Source: Hydrogenophaga pseudoflava (lineage in GTDB: Bacteria; Pseudomonadota; Gammaproteobacteria; Burkholderiales; Burkholderiaceae_C). Taken from it: DNA of 64,000 nt. The position numbers and the translations under genes were made by a program. Shown here in pieces: positions 24,347-35,166 of this stretch. The stretch is taken from positions 316,834 to 380,833 of the forward strand of contig NZ_JAVHJP010000005.1 of NCBI RefSeq assembly GCF_031020795.1, given 5' to 3'. The notes beneath the pieces are model-generated. The model was given only the letters and a program-made list of their open reading frames with translations, was not told the origin of the DNA and did no database searches. Every line of letters starts with the position of its first letter. Position 1 is the first letter of the stretch.

Positions 24347-24378
24347 TGGCCGTCGTCCCCCCGAACAGGAGCCCGCGC

Positions 24379-25275
24379 ATGTCCACGTCTCCCCCTTCGT
24401 TTCCGCTGGTGGCCCCGGCGCCTGTCGCCGAGGCGGCTGCGCTGCAGCCCGCGCCCTTGGCGCCACTGCCAGCCCGCCGTCCGCTGTCCTCGCTCTGGAC
24501 GGTGCGCGCGCCCATCAACCGCCGCGCCTACTGGGTGCTCGCGCTCACCGGCCTCGTGCTGCCGCTGCTGGCCTGGGCCGCGCTGGCCGCCTGGGGCGGG
24601 CTGGACCCGACTTTCATGCCCTCGCCCGGGGCGGTGATGGGCAAGTTCTGGGCATGGCTGACCGAGAACGACCTGCTCAACGACATGGCGATCAGCACCT
24701 ACCGCGTGGTCGCGGGCTTCGTGCTCTCGGCCGTGTTCGCGCTGCCGCTGGGCCTGTTCATCGGCTCGTTCCGTTCGGTGCAGGCGCTGCTGGAGCCGCT
24801 GACCGACTTCATCCGCTACATGCCGGCGGTGGCCTTCATTCCGCTGGTGATGCTGTGGGTGGGCATCGACGAGGGTTCCAAGATCGCCATCATCTTCATC
24901 GGCACCTTCTTCCAGATGGTGCTGATGGTGGCCGAAGACGTGCGGCGCGTGCCGGCCGCGCAGGTGGAGGCGGCGCAGACCATGGGCGCCAGCCGCGCCG
25001 AGCTGATCGAAAAGGTCATCCTGCCCAGCGCCAAGCCCGCGCTGCTGGACACGCTGCGCATCACCATGGGCTGGGCCTGGACCTACCTGGTGGTGGCCGA
25101 ACTGGTGGCGGCCAACTCGGGCCTGGGCTACGCCATCCTGCGCGCGCAGCGCTTCCTGCAGACCGACACCATCTTCGCGGGAATCATCGTCATCGGCCTC
25201 ATCGGCCTGTTGACCGACCAGCTGTTCCGCCTGGCCCACCGCAAAGCCTTTCCCTGGCTCTACCTGAAAGGCTGA
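24379..25275 (+). CDS. ABC transporter permease (guanidine uptake, NitT/TauT-type)
   Basis: The protein has 298 residues with about six transmembrane helices and the permease EAA loop (VEAAQTMGASRAELIEKVILP) that docks on the ATPase. GGAG precedes the ATG 70 bases after riboswitch 2. It is the first gene of the guanidine-assimilation operon. No binding protein is encoded here; the likely partner is the riboswitch-1 gene at 10621. The substrate is inferred from the riboswitch and the downstream enzymes. Confidence 0.88.
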   Translation: MSTSPPSFPLVAPAPVAEAAALQPAPLAPLPARRPLSSLWTVRAPINRRAYWVLALTGLVLPLLAWAALAAWGGLDPTFMPSPGAVMGKFWAWLTENDLLNDMAISTYRVVAGFVLSAVFALPLGLFIGSFRSVQALLEPLTDFIRYMPAVAFIPLVMLWVGIDEGSKIAIIFIGTFFQMVLMVAEDVRRVPAAQVEAAQTMGASRAELIEKVILPSAKPALLDTLRITMGWAWTYLVVAELVAANSGLGYAILRAQRFLQTDTIFAGIIVIGLIGLLTDQLFRLAHRKAFPWLYLKG

Positions 25276-25280
25276 CCGCC

Positions 25281-26137
<857 letters not shown>

Positions 26138-26141
<4 letters not shown>

Positions 26142-26992
26142 CACCCACCAACACCTACCCCCTGCCCGAGACGCTCACCGACCCGCTGAGCGTGATCCCC
26201 TCCAACCCGCCGGCCGCGATGCCGGTGGACGCGCCCGCGCTGTGGCAGCGCTTTCCTCAAACCTCGCTGGCGGGCGTGCACACCGGCCATGCGATGTGGA
26301 GCGAGGTCATGCCCGGCGGCAGCCACTGGAGCTGGCGCATGCCGCGCGGCAGCGCAATCCGATTCGTGGCGCTGGAAGCCGGCGCCAACGTGAGCGTGGT
26401 CATGTACTCGGCGCTGGAAAAGCTGGAGCGCTACAACATGCCCGACAGCCTCAAGGCGCAGCACACCGCGCACTACGGCAAGGGCCATGTGCTGATGAGC
26501 GACATGGGCCGCAGCATGGCCAGCGTCACCGCCGACAGCCTGGGCTGGCACGACCCGCTGGGCGCGCTGCTCGACAACGAGCTGATGACCGCGAAATACG
26601 GCGAGCGGCGCTACGAACAGGCGCGCAACGCCATGCACCGTTCGGGCAAAGACGGCCTGCTGATCGAGATCGGCAAGTACGGCCTGACCAAACGCGACCT
26701 CGTGGCGCCGGTCAACCTGTTCAGCAAGGTGAGCGTGGACGAGCATGGGCGCTTTCATTTCGCGAAGGACCACAGCCGCGCGGGCGACTTCGTCGAGCTG
26801 CGCTTCGACATGGACGTGATCGTCGCCGTCTCCAGCGCGCCGCACCCGCTGGACCCTGCCCCTGAGTGGTCACCGAAGAAGGTGGGCCTGCTGGCCTGGC
26901 GCTGCGGCGCCGCGCCGGCCCACGACGCCTGCCGCGCCTTCCGCCCGGAGAACGCGCGGGCGCTGCACAACAGCGACATGCTCTACCTGTGA
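26138..26992 (+). CDS. carboxyguanidine deiminase subunit, DUF1989 (UAAP1-type)
   Basis: The protein has 284 residues of the DUF1989 family, long annotated as urea-amidolyase-associated protein 1. GHAMWSEVMPGGSHWSWRMP, DMGRSMASVTADSLGWHDPL and the C-terminal LAWRCGAAPAHDACRAFRPE contain candidate metal-binding histidines and cysteines. In established work the two DUF1989 partners (CgdA/CgdB) together deiminate carboxyguanidine to allophanate and ammonia. Which of the two genes here corresponds to CgdA cannot be fixed from sequence alone, so no symbol is given. ATGA overlap with the ATPase gene. Confidence 0.87.
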
Positions 26993-27008
26993 GCGAGGAG
27001 ACGAAGCC

Positions 27009-27677
27009 ATGAACGCCACCACCGCCACCGACATCCGCATCCAGGAAAGCGCGCTCGACCCGGCCGCCGCCGTGATGAACCAGCGCCACCCCGCGGGCGA
27101 GCCCATCCTGTTCGCCGTCCACAAAGGCCAGACCCTGCGCATCGTGGACCTCGAAGGCAACCAGGCCGCCGACGTGATCTTCTACAACCGCGACGACCTG
27201 GCCGAGCACTACAGCGCAACCGACACCATGCTGCACCAGGGCGGCATCTACCTGACCACCGGCTCGGTGATCCGCAGCAACGAGGCGCGGCCCATGCTCA
27301 CCATCGTGGCCGACACCTGCGGCCGCCACGACACGCTCGGCGGCGCCTGCGCGGCCGAGAGCAACACCGTGCGCTACGCGCTGCAGAAGAAGTTCATGCA
27401 CAGCTGCCGCGACAACTACCTGATTGCGCTGCAGCGCGCCGACATGGGCCTGACCAAGCGCGACCTGGTGCCCAACATCAACTTCTTCATGAATGTGCCG
27501 GTGACCGGCGAAGGCGGGCTCAAGTTCGACGACGGCGTGTCCGGCCCGGGCAAGTACGTGGAGATGCGCGCCGAGATGGACCTCTGGGTGCTGATCAGCA
27601 ACTGCCCGCAGCTCAACAACCCGTGCAACGCCTACAACCCGACCCCCATTCAACTCATTGTTTGGGACCCGGTCTGA
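27009..27677 (+). CDS. carboxyguanidine deiminase subunit, DUF1989 (UAAP2-type)
   Basis: The protein has 222 residues, the second DUF1989 partner. Characteristic segments are LRIVDLEGNQAADVIFYN, VADTCGRHDTLGGACAAES, KFMHSCRDNYLIAL and NCPQLNNPCNAYNPTPI, with conserved Cys/His groups for a metal site. It works as a heteromer with the preceding protein in carboxyguanidine deimination. GAGGAG precedes its ATG. Confidence 0.88.
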   Translation: MNATTATDIRIQESALDPAAAVMNQRHPAGEPILFAVHKGQTLRIVDLEGNQAADVIFYNRDDLAEHYSATDTMLHQGGIYLTTGSVIRSNEARPMLTIVADTCGRHDTLGGACAAESNTVRYALQKKFMHSCRDNYLIALQRADMGLTKRDLVPNINFFMNVPVTGEGGLKFDDGVSGPGKYVEMRAEMDLWVLISNCPQLNNPCNAYNPTPIQLIVWDPV

Positions 27678-27699
27678 CCGACCCTTGTGAAACCGGCCA

Positions 27700-27743
27700 G
27701 CAGGACGGCCTGCTGCGCGACACCCCTCGGCAGGACGGCCTGC
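27700..27743 (+). repeat. pair of 14-base palindromic direct repeats between deiminase and carboxylase genes
   Basis: GCAGGACGGCCTGC occurs at 27700-27713 and again, identically, at 27730-27743. Each copy can fold as GCAGG-ACGG-CCTGC. They fill the 79-base gap before the carboxylase gene and could act as mRNA-stabilising or processing hairpins that adjust expression within the operon. Confidence 0.55.
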
Positions 27744-27756
27744 CACCGGAGAGCCC

Positions 27757-30700
27757 ATGTTCCGCAAGGTCCTGATCGCCAACCGCGGCGCCATCGCCTG
27801 CCGCATCATCCGCACGCTCAAAGCCCTGGGCGTGCAGAGCGTGGCCGTGTATTCCGAGGCCGACGCGATGGCGCGCCACGTGCGCGAAGCCGACGAGGCG
27901 TATCTGCTCGGCCCCGCGCCCGCGGCCGAGAGTTACCTCAGAGCCGATCGCATCCTGCAGATCGCCCGCGACTGCGGCGCCGAAGCCATCCACCCCGGCT
28001 ACGGCTTCCTGTCGGAGAACCCCGGCTTTGCCCAGGCCTGCGAAGACGCGGGCATCGCCTTCATCGGCCCCACGCCCGAGCAGATGCGCGCCTTCGGCCT
28101 GAAGCACACGGCGCGCGACCTGGCCGAGCAGCGCGGCGTGCCGCTGCTGCCCGGCACCGGCCTTCTGGCGGACGCGGCGCAGGCCCGCGCCGAGGCGCTG
28201 CGCATCGGCTACCCGGTCATGCTCAAGAGCACGGCCGGCGGTGGCGGCATCGGCATGCGCCTGGTGTGGAGCGAAGACGAACTGAGCGACGCGTTCGCCT
28301 CGGTGCAGCGCCTGGCCAGCGCCAACTTCAAGGACGCCGGCCTGTTCCTGGAAAAGTACGTGGAGCAGGCGCGCCACATCGAGGTGCAGGTCTTCGGCGA
28401 CGGCGCGGGCACGGTGCTCGCGCTGGGCGAGCGCGACTGTTCGGTGCAGCGCCGCAACCAGAAGGTGATCGAAGAGACCCCCGCGCCGGGCCTGACGGAG
28501 GCACAACGCCACGAGCTGCACGCCACCGCCGTGCGGCTGGCGCAGGCGGTGAACTACCGCTCGGCCGGCACGGTGGAATTCGTCTACGACGCGGCCACCG
28601 GCCAGTTCTACTTCCTCGAAGTCAACACCCGCCTGCAGGTGGAACACGGTGTGACCGAGCAGGTGACCGGGGTCGATCTTGTGGCGTGGATGGTGCAACT
28701 CGCGGCCGGCGACCTCCCTTCACTGGACTCGTTGAAGCCCACGCCACAAGGCGCGTCCATCCAGGTGCGGCTGTACGCCGAAGACCCGGCCAAGAACTTC
28801 CAGCCCAGCGCCGGTCTGCTGACCGAAGTGGTGTTCCCCACCGATGCACGCGTCGATGGCTGGGTCGAACGCGGCACCGAGGTGCCCGCCTGGTACGACC
28901 CCATGCTGGCCAAGCTCATCGTCACCGCACCGGACCGCGAGCAGGCGCTGGCCAAGCTCGACGCCGCGCTGGCCGCCACGCGCCTGGCCGGCATCGAGAC
29001 CAACCTGGGCTACCTGCGCCAGGTGGTGCGCGACCCGGTGTTCCGCGAAGGCCGGCAGGTCACGCGTTTTCTCAACAGCTTCCACTTCCGCCCCGCCACC
29101 GTCGAAGTGGTCGAACCCGGCGTGCAGACCAGCGTGCAGGACTGGCCGGGCCGCCTGGGCCACTGGGACGTGGGCGTGCCGCCCAGCGGCCCCATGGACG
29201 CCTACGCCCACCGCATGGCCAACCGCCTGGTGGGCAACGCCGACGACGCGGCCGCGCTGGAGATCACGCTCTCGGGCCCCACGCTGCGCTTCAACGCCGA
29301 GGCGGTGATCGCCGTGACCGGCGCTCCGGTCAAGGTCATGCTCGACGGCGCGCCGCTGACCATGTGGCAGAGCCACCGCGTGGCCGCCGGCAGCGTGCTT
29401 GCCATCGGCCGGGCCGAGGCTGGTGCGCGCCTGTGCCTGGCCGTCGGTGGCGGCTTCGACGTGCCGCTGTACCTGGGCAGCCGAAGCACCTTCACGCTCG
29501 GCCAGTTCGGCGGCCATGCGGGGCGGCACCTGCGCACCGGCGACGTGCTGCACCTGGCCTCGCCGGGCGCCGGCACGGCCGGCATGAGCGCCGCCCCGGA
29601 CACCGTGCCGGCCTTCACCCACCACTGGGACGTGGGCGTGCTCTACGGCCCGCACGGCGCGCCCGACTTCTTCACGCCCGACGACGTGGCCACCTTCTTC
29701 GCCACCGACTGGGAGGTGCACTACAACTCCAGCCGCACCGGCGTGCGCCTGATCGGCCCCAAGCCGCAGTGGGCGCGGGCCGACGGTGGCGAGGCCGGCC
29801 TGCACCCGTCGAACATCCACGACAACGCCTACGCCATCGGCGCCATCGACTTCACCGGCGACATGCCGGTCATCCTCGGCCCCGACGGCCCCAGCCTCGG
29901 CGGCTTCGTCTGCCCGGCCGTGGTGGTGGACGCCGAACTCTGGAAGCTCGGCCAGCTGCGCCCCGGCGACACGGTGCGCTTCCACCGCCTCTCGCTCGAT
30001 CAGGCGCTGGACCGCAGCGCGACCGTCGAAGCCGCGCTGACCTCGCTCGCGCAGCCCCTGCCCGCCACGCCGAACGACGACCCAACCGCCCACCCCACAC
30101 CCGTCGTCCACGAAGACCCGGCCCGCGAAGACGAGGCCGTGCCCGCCATGGTGGTGCGCCAGGCCGGCGACCGTTACCTGCTGGTCGAGTTCGGCCCGCT
30201 GGTGCTCGACATCGAACTGCGCCTGCGCGTGCATGTGCTCATGCAGGCGCTGCAAGCGCGCATGGCAGCAGGCACGCTGCCCGGCATCGTCGACATGACA
30301 CCCGGCATCCGTTCCCTGCAGCTGCACTTCGACCCGTCCCAGGTCTCGCGCGCCGAGTTGCTGAAGGTGCTGGTCGAGGCTGAGGCCGCGCTGCCCGCGG
30401 TGGACGACATGGAGGTGCCCAGCCGCATCGTGCACCTGCCGCTGAGCTGGGACGACCCGCAGACCAAACTCGCCATTCAGAAGTACATGCAGTCGGTGCG
30501 GCCCGACGCGCCCTGGTGCCCGAGCAACATCGAGTTCATCCGCCGCATCAACGGGCTGGACAGCATCGACGACGTGTTCAAGGTCGTGTTCGACGCCAGC
30601 TACCTGGTGCTGGGCCTGGGCGACGTCTACCTGGGCGCGCCCGTGGCCACGCCGGTGGACCCGCGCCACCGCCTGGTGACCACCAAGTACAACCCCGCGC

Positions 30701-31383
30701 GCACCTGGACGCCCGAGAACGCCGTCGGCATCGGCGGCGCCTACCTCTGCGTCTACGGCATGGAAGGCCCCGGCGGCTACCAGTTCGTCGGCCGCACGCT
30801 GCAGATGTGGAACCGCTGGCGCCACGGCGAGCCCGGCTCCGTGTTCGAGCAGCCCTGGCTGCTGCGCTTCTTCGACCAGATCCGCTTCGTGCCGGTGGAC
30901 CAGGACGAGCTGCTGCGCATCCGAGCCGCCTTCCCGCATGGCGGCTACGCGCTGCAAGTCGAAGAGACCACCTTCAGCCTGCGCGACTACCGCCGCTTCC
31001 TGGCCGACAACGCACCGAGCATCGGCGCCTTCAAGGCGCAGCAGCAGGCCGCCTTCGACGCCGAGCGCGAGCGCTGGGCCGCGAGCGGCCAGCTGACCTA
31101 CGCGGGCGACGCCGACGTGGCTGCGGCCGACGCCAGCGTCGAGCTGGATCTGCCGCCCGGCGGCCGGCCGCTGGCCAGCAGCGTGCCTGGCAGCGTGTGG
31201 AAGGTGCTGGTCAGCGAAGGCCAGCGCGTGGCCGCGGGCGACGTGCTGCTCGTCGTCGAGTCCATGAAGATGGAATTCAGCGTGCTCGCGCCGCAGGACG
31301 CCACCGTGCACCGCCTCATGTGCCGCGAAGGCGCGCCCGTGGCCGCCGGCCAGGACGTGCTGGTGCTCGTCACCGAAGACTGA
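27757..31383 (+). CDS. guanidine carboxylase (urea-carboxylase-type biotin enzyme)
   Basis: The protein has 1208 residues, the full length for this family. A biotin carboxylase with ATP-grasp motifs occupies about residues 1-450 ([41 protein letters not shown]). A carboxyltransferase made of a KipA-like part (about 450-760) and a KipI-like part (about 790-1010) follows. A biotinyl domain at the C-terminus carries biotin-acceptor Lys1171 in ESMKMEF. Homologues in guanidine-riboswitch operons with two DUF1989 partners carboxylate guanidine using ATP and bicarbonate, although databases often call them urea carboxylase. Substrate preference over urea is inferred from context. Confidence 0.92.
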   Translation: MFRKVLIANRGAIACRIIRTLKALGVQSVAVYSEADAMARHVREADEAYLLGPAPAAESYLRADRILQIARDCGAEAIHPGYGFLSENPGFAQACEDAGIAFIGPTPEQMRAFGLKHTARDLAEQRGVPLLPGTGLLADAAQARAEALRIGYPVMLKSTAGGGGIGMRLVWSEDELSDAFASVQRLASANFKDAGLFLEKYVEQARHIEVQVFGDGAGTVLALGERDCSVQRRNQKVIEETPAPGLTEAQRHELHATAVRLAQAVNYRSAGTVEFVYDAATGQFYFLEVNTRLQVEHGVTEQVTGVDLVAWMVQLAAGDLPSLDSLKPTPQGASIQVRLYAEDPAKNFQPSAGLLTEVVFPTDARVDGWVERGTEVPAWYDPMLAKLIVTAPDREQALAKLDAALAATRLAGIETNLGYLRQVVRDPVFREGRQVTRFLNSFHFRPATVEVVEPGVQTSVQDWPGRLGHWDVGVPPSGPMDAYAHRMANRLVGNADDAAALEITLSGPTLRFNAEAVIAVTGAPVKVMLDGAPLTMWQSHRVAAGSVLAIGRAEAGARLCLAVGGGFDVPLYLGSRSTFTLGQFGGHAGRHLRTGDVLHLASPGAGTAGMSAAPDTVPAFTHHWDVGVLYGPHGAPDFFTPDDVATFFATDWEVHYNSSRTGVRLIGPKPQWARADGGEAGLHPSNIHDNAYAIGAIDFTGDMPVILGPDGPSLGGFVCPAVVVDAELWKLGQLRPGDTVRFHRLSLDQALDRSATVEAALTSLAQPLPATPNDDPTAHPTPVVHEDPAREDEAVPAMVVRQAGDRYLLVEFGPLVLDIELRLRVHVLMQALQARMAAGTLPGIVDMTPGIRSLQLHFDPSQVSRAELLKVLVEAEAALPAVDDMEVPSRIVHLPLSWDDPQTKLAIQKYMQSVRPDAPWCPSNIEFIRRINGLDSIDDVFKVVFDASYLVLGLGDVYLGAPVATPVDPRHRLVTTKYNPARTWTPENAVGIGGAYLCVYGMEGPGGYQFVGRTLQMWNRWRHGEPGSVFEQPWLLRFFDQIRFVPVDQDELLRIRAAFPHGGYALQVEETTFSLRDYRRFLADNAPSIGAFKAQQQAAFDAERERWAASGQLTYAGDADVAAADASVELDLPPGGRPLASSVPGSVWKVLVSEGQRVAAGDVLLVVESMKMEFSVLAPQDATVHRLMCREGAPVAAGQDVLVLVTED

Positions 31384-31409
31384 ACAGAACCGAATCAGCG
31401 GATCCCCCC

Positions 31410-33239
31410 ATGACCACGAACTTGCAAGACCTGTCCTTCGACCTCGCCAGCCTGCGCGCCGCCTACGCCGCTGGCACCCCCGTGCGCGCCGTCATCGCCG
31501 AAGCCATGCGCCGCTGCGCCAGCGACGCGCACCACGCCTTCATCCACCGCCTGACCGACGCCGAGATCGAGCCCTACGTCGCGCACCTCGACGGCGTGGA
31601 CCCGGTCAGTCTGCCGCTGTACGGCGTGCCGTTTGCGATCAAGGACAACATCGACCTCGCGCACATCCCCACCACCGCCGGCTGCCCCGAATACGCGTAC
31701 ACGCCGGGCGAGAGCGCCTTCCTCGTGCAGCGGCTCATTGCGGCCGGCGCCGTGCCGCTGGGCAAGGCCAACCTCGACCAGTTCGCCACCGGCCTCAACG
31801 GCACGCGCTCGCCCTACGGCGCCTGCCGCAATGCCTTCAACCCCGACTTCGTCTCGGGCGGCTCCAGCTCCGGCTCGGCCGTGAGCGTGGCCAAGGGCTG
31901 GGTCAGCTTCTCGCTGGGCACCGACACGGCCGGCTCGGGCCGCGTGCCCGCCAGCTTCAACAACCTGATCGGCCTCAAGCCCAGCATCGGCCTGCTCTCG
32001 GCCACCGGCGTGGTGCCGGCGTGCCGGTCGGTGGACACCGTGTCCATCTTCGCGCTCACCGCCGCCGACGCGCAGGCCGTGCTCGCCGTGGCCGCTGTGC
32101 CCGATGCGGCCGACGCCTTCAGCCGCGCCGCCAAACCCTTCGGCGTGGACTTCTCGGCCAGCCACTTCCGTTTCGGCGTGCCGCGCCCGCAGGACCTCAA
32201 CTTCTTCGGCAACGACGCGGCCGTCGAACTGTTCGCGCAGAGCATCGAACGCCTGCACGCCCTCGGCGGCACCGCGGTGGAGGTGGACCTCACCCCCTTC
32301 CTCGAAGCAGCGCGACTGCTCTACGAAGGCCCCTGGGTGGCCGAGCGCTACGTCGCCATCCAGGACTTCATCGACGCACAGCCCGAGGCCGTGTTCCCGC
32401 CCGTGCGCACCATCATCGAAGGCGGCAAGGCCAAGACCGCCGCCGACGCCTTCGCCGCGAGCTACAAGCTCAAGGCCCTCAAGCGCGTGTGCGACGCCGT
32501 GTGGCAGGACGTGGACTGCCTGCTCACGCCCACGGCGGGGACGATCTACCGCATCGCCGACATGCAGGCCGGCCCGATCCGCCTGAACAGCAACCTGGGC
32601 TACTACACCAACTTCATGAACCTGCTGGACTACGCCGCCGTCGCGGTGCCCGCCGGCTTCCAGGCCAGCGGCGACGCGCAAGGCCTGCCCTGGGGCGTGA
32701 CCCTGGCCGCGCCCGCGTTCAAGGACGTGCCGCTGCTGCGCCTGGCCGACCGGTTTCACCGCGCGCAGGCCGCGTTGTCACTCGGCGCCACCAACGCGAC
32801 GCTGGCCGACACCCCCGCCATCGGCACCGAGCTGCCCAAAGGCAGCAACACCGCCGGCACCGTCAAGGTCGCGGTCTGCGGCGCCCACCTCAGCGGCCTG
32901 CCGCTCAACTGGCAACTCACCCAGCGCGGCGCGCGCCTGCTCGGCGCGGTCCAGTCCGCGCCCGAATACAAGTTCTACGCCCTGGCCGGTGGCCCGGTCC
33001 AGCGGCCCGGCATGGTGCGCGTCAACGAAGGCGGCGCCGCCATCGACATGGAAGTCTGGGAACTGCCCGCCGAACACTTCGGCAGCTTCGTCGACGGCAT
33101 CCCCGCCCCGCTGGGCATCGGCAAGGTGAAGCTGGCCGACGGGTCGTGGGTGAGCGGGTTTGTGTGCGAGGCGATCGGGGTGGAGGGGGGGGCCGAGATC
33201 ACTGCGCTGGGGAGTTGGCGGGCTTGGTTGGCGCAGTAG
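31410..33239 (+). CDS. atzF: allophanate hydrolase
   Basis: The protein has 609 residues. The amidase-signature domain (about 1-450) has the Ser-cisSer-Lys triad elements FAIKDNIDLA and SGGSSSGSAVSVAKG. A C-terminal domain (about 470-609, VAVCGAHLSGLPLNWQLTQ onward) is characteristic of AtzF/DUR1 allophanate hydrolases and converts the intermediate N-carboxycarbamate. The overall reaction is allophanate to two ammonia and two carbon dioxide, the last step of guanidine assimilation. It lies 26 bases after the carboxylase; no strong ribosome-binding site is visible. Confidence 0.93.
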   Translation: MTTNLQDLSFDLASLRAAYAAGTPVRAVIAEAMRRCASDAHHAFIHRLTDAEIEPYVAHLDGVDPVSLPLYGVPFAIKDNIDLAHIPTTAGCPEYAYTPGESAFLVQRLIAAGAVPLGKANLDQFATGLNGTRSPYGACRNAFNPDFVSGGSSSGSAVSVAKGWVSFSLGTDTAGSGRVPASFNNLIGLKPSIGLLSATGVVPACRSVDTVSIFALTAADAQAVLAVAAVPDAADAFSRAAKPFGVDFSASHFRFGVPRPQDLNFFGNDAAVELFAQSIERLHALGGTAVEVDLTPFLEAARLLYEGPWVAERYVAIQDFIDAQPEAVFPPVRTIIEGGKAKTAADAFAASYKLKALKRVCDAVWQDVDCLLTPTAGTIYRIADMQAGPIRLNSNLGYYTNFMNLLDYAAVAVPAGFQASGDAQGLPWGVTLAAPAFKDVPLLRLADRFHRAQAALSLGATNATLADTPAIGTELPKGSNTAGTVKVAVCGAHLSGLPLNWQLTQRGARLLGAVQSAPEYKFYALAGGPVQRPGMVRVNEGGAAIDMEVWELPAEHFGSFVDGIPAPLGIGKVKLADGSWVSGFVCEAIGVEGGAEITALGSWRAWLAQ

Positions 33240-33463
33240 GGCTGAGGTTCGGTGCTCGCTTTTGACGTTAGCTGTAAAAAATTTCCGACAAGAGCAGATG
33301 GTGGGGCTTGGTAATTTTCGAGATGCCCGCTGGGGACGAATGCGCTTCAAGGGGAGGCTCATCTAAAGAGATAGGCGGCACTTTGGATTATTGAACATCG
33401 CCTACGGCATACTTGTCGGGATCAAATATTCAGCCAGACGAAAGGCATCTTTAGGGAGGAGAC

Positions 33464-35122
33464 ATGGCAGTGACAAAAAATCTCATCAAGGTCCGTTCTC
33501 TTGAGTTTGGAACGCCGGCATTCCGGAAGTTGGGCAATCTGACGATCGAGTTTGCTGATCGTCTTACCTTAATTGCAGGTCACAACGGAATCGGAAAATC
33601 CACCATCCAGGGGTTAGTTGCCAACACTTTCGGCGTTGCGAAGGGCGGCCCCAAGAGCTACTTTGGCGAGCCGTTCTCCGCAAACATCGAGCGAATCGTG
33701 TATCTCGCCCTCGAAGAGGTGGTGACTGCACAAGAGAACCCTGCTGCCGCTCCAACTGTCGTTGCGCAGGTGGGGGGGATCACCGTTCGAAAGCGTTGTG
33801 CTATGACGCAACGTACTGAATGGAAGCGTGCACGCGTTGTCCCCAGAACGATTGAAAGAGCTGAAGGAGATCCGGTGGGGCCGGATGCAAAAGTGCCTCT
33901 GCCCACCATCTTCCTTGGCATCAAGCGGCTGGCGTCAATCGGGGAGGCTGATGAGAAGGAAGTTGCAAGCCGGAAAATCACCATGCACCCGGAGGATCGC
34001 CAACTCATGGCGGACTTCGTGAGTTCAGTAATCATCGGTACACAAGTGACTACTGAAGTCACCCACCAGAGTATCAAGGGGTCTAGGAAGAAGACCGTTC
34101 AACCAGGCTATGCAACGCATGATGCGCTCGCAATTTCGATGGGCCAGGACAGCTTAGGCAGCATCGCAACGGCATTGGCTTCGTTCAATAGACTCCAACG
34201 CGAGCAAGGCAACAACTACTGCGGTGGACTCCTTGTGATTGACGAGCTCGATGTGGGATTTCACCCCCACGCGATCGACCGTCTTGTCAAGGCATTGAAA
34301 ACACATGCCAAGCGGCTCGATCTGCAGATCATCGCAACTACGCACTCGCCTCGACTGATCGAGGCGGTCCACCCACAGGGCGGGGGCAACTCGAAAGCGC
34401 CCGACAAGGTTGTCTACCTGCTTGACACGCGGCACCCACGCCTTGCGGATGACCAGTCTCTGCAAGCCATCCTCGACGACATGGCACTACGTCAAGACAT
34501 TGACGTTCTTCCGAAAGCGAAGAAGCCGGTGCTCGGCGTCTATTTCGAGGATCCCGAAGGTGCTCAGTTCTGTGATGCCCTATATCCGGCAGCCAAACGG
34601 GCAGCCTTGGGCAAAAAGCTGGGCGTACAGATTAAGTTGATCCCGCTCGGTGTTGGGGGATCAAACCTGATCGGCCTCCCAGATAAGGATCCGCTCTTCA
34701 AGGACCGCGTGCTAATAGTCGATGCGGACACATCTATTCCGCAGAAGGCAGGAGCTCGCGGAAATACCATCAAGCTTCCATGTCCCCGAGGGGCTCACGG
34801 CACTGACCGGTCGCCAGAGAACGTCCTGAAGAAGTTCTTGAGGGCTGTGATGGACGCCTCAAGTGGGCCATTACATGAGGCCCTTCGAAGACTCAGTGTC
34901 CGCAACCCAAGCTCCGACAAGGTGTTGAGCACGTTTTTTGCTGACGACTCCAGTACGAGCACGCAGCGCGAAGCCAGTAAGGGATGGTGGGTTGCTCATT
35001 GGAATCAATTGAAGCGGTGGGGTGTGATACGGGAGTGGGCCATCTGCCACTCTGACGAGGCTGGAGCGTTTGTAAAGGCCTTCGAAGAGGCAGTAACCAA
35101 GACTGCGAGCCGGATCATCTGA
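33464..35122 (+). CDS. AAA ATPase with C-terminal TOPRIM-like domain (OLD/PARIS-like, putative defence effector)
   Basis: The protein has 552 residues. It has an ABC/SMC-type ATPase with Walker A GHNGIGKST at 39-47, a Walker B LLVIDELDVGFHP near 255-267 and the switch histidine in TTHSPRLIEA. From about residue 355 a TOPRIM-like region follows (GVYFEDPEGAQFCDAL, then LIVDADTS), the acidic Glu and Asp-x-Asp pattern of OLD-family nucleases. GGGAGGAG precedes the start. The codon use is clearly less GC-biased than the neighbours. The next gene is a Dam-type methylase. The pair resembles defence modules that combine an OLD/AriA-like ATPase-nuclease with another activity. Function is inferred. Confidence 0.75.
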   Translation: MAVTKNLIKVRSLEFGTPAFRKLGNLTIEFADRLTLIAGHNGIGKSTIQGLVANTFGVAKGGPKSYFGEPFSANIERIVYLALEEVVTAQENPAAAPTVVAQVGGITVRKRCAMTQRTEWKRARVVPRTIERAEGDPVGPDAKVPLPTIFLGIKRLASIGEADEKEVASRKITMHPEDRQLMADFVSSVIIGTQVTTEVTHQSIKGSRKKTVQPGYATHDALAISMGQDSLGSIATALASFNRLQREQGNNYCGGLLVIDELDVGFHPHAIDRLVKALKTHAKRLDLQIIATTHSPRLIEAVHPQGGGNSKAPDKVVYLLDTRHPRLADDQSLQAILDDMALRQDIDVLPKAKKPVLGVYFEDPEGAQFCDALYPAAKRAALGKKLGVQIKLIPLGVGGSNLIGLPDKDPLFKDRVLIVDADTSIPQKAGARGNTIKLPCPRGAHGTDRSPENVLKKFLRAVMDASSGPLHEALRRLSVRNPSSDKVLSTFFADDSSTSTQREASKGWWVAHWNQLKRWGVIREWAICHSDEAGAFVKAFEEAVTKTASRII

Positions 35123-35166
35123 GCCCTGGCCAAGATGGCCAGCCTGAGGCTACAGTTCCGTTATTC

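Noticed and set aside
27687-30383. 898-residue plus-strand open frame overlapping the carboxylase
   Set aside because: It is out of frame with the carboxylase and is arginine/proline rich without domain motifs.
28720-31311. Long minus-strand open frame opposite the guanidine carboxylase
   Set aside because: It is a GC-codon shadow. The plus strand carries a complete carboxylase with all motifs, and the minus frame has low-complexity His/Arg/Ala composition.
27757-31383. Naming the biotin enzyme urea carboxylase
   Set aside because: Guanidine-I riboswitch and two DUF1989 deiminase partners point to guanidine. Urea activity may exist but is not the best-supported role.
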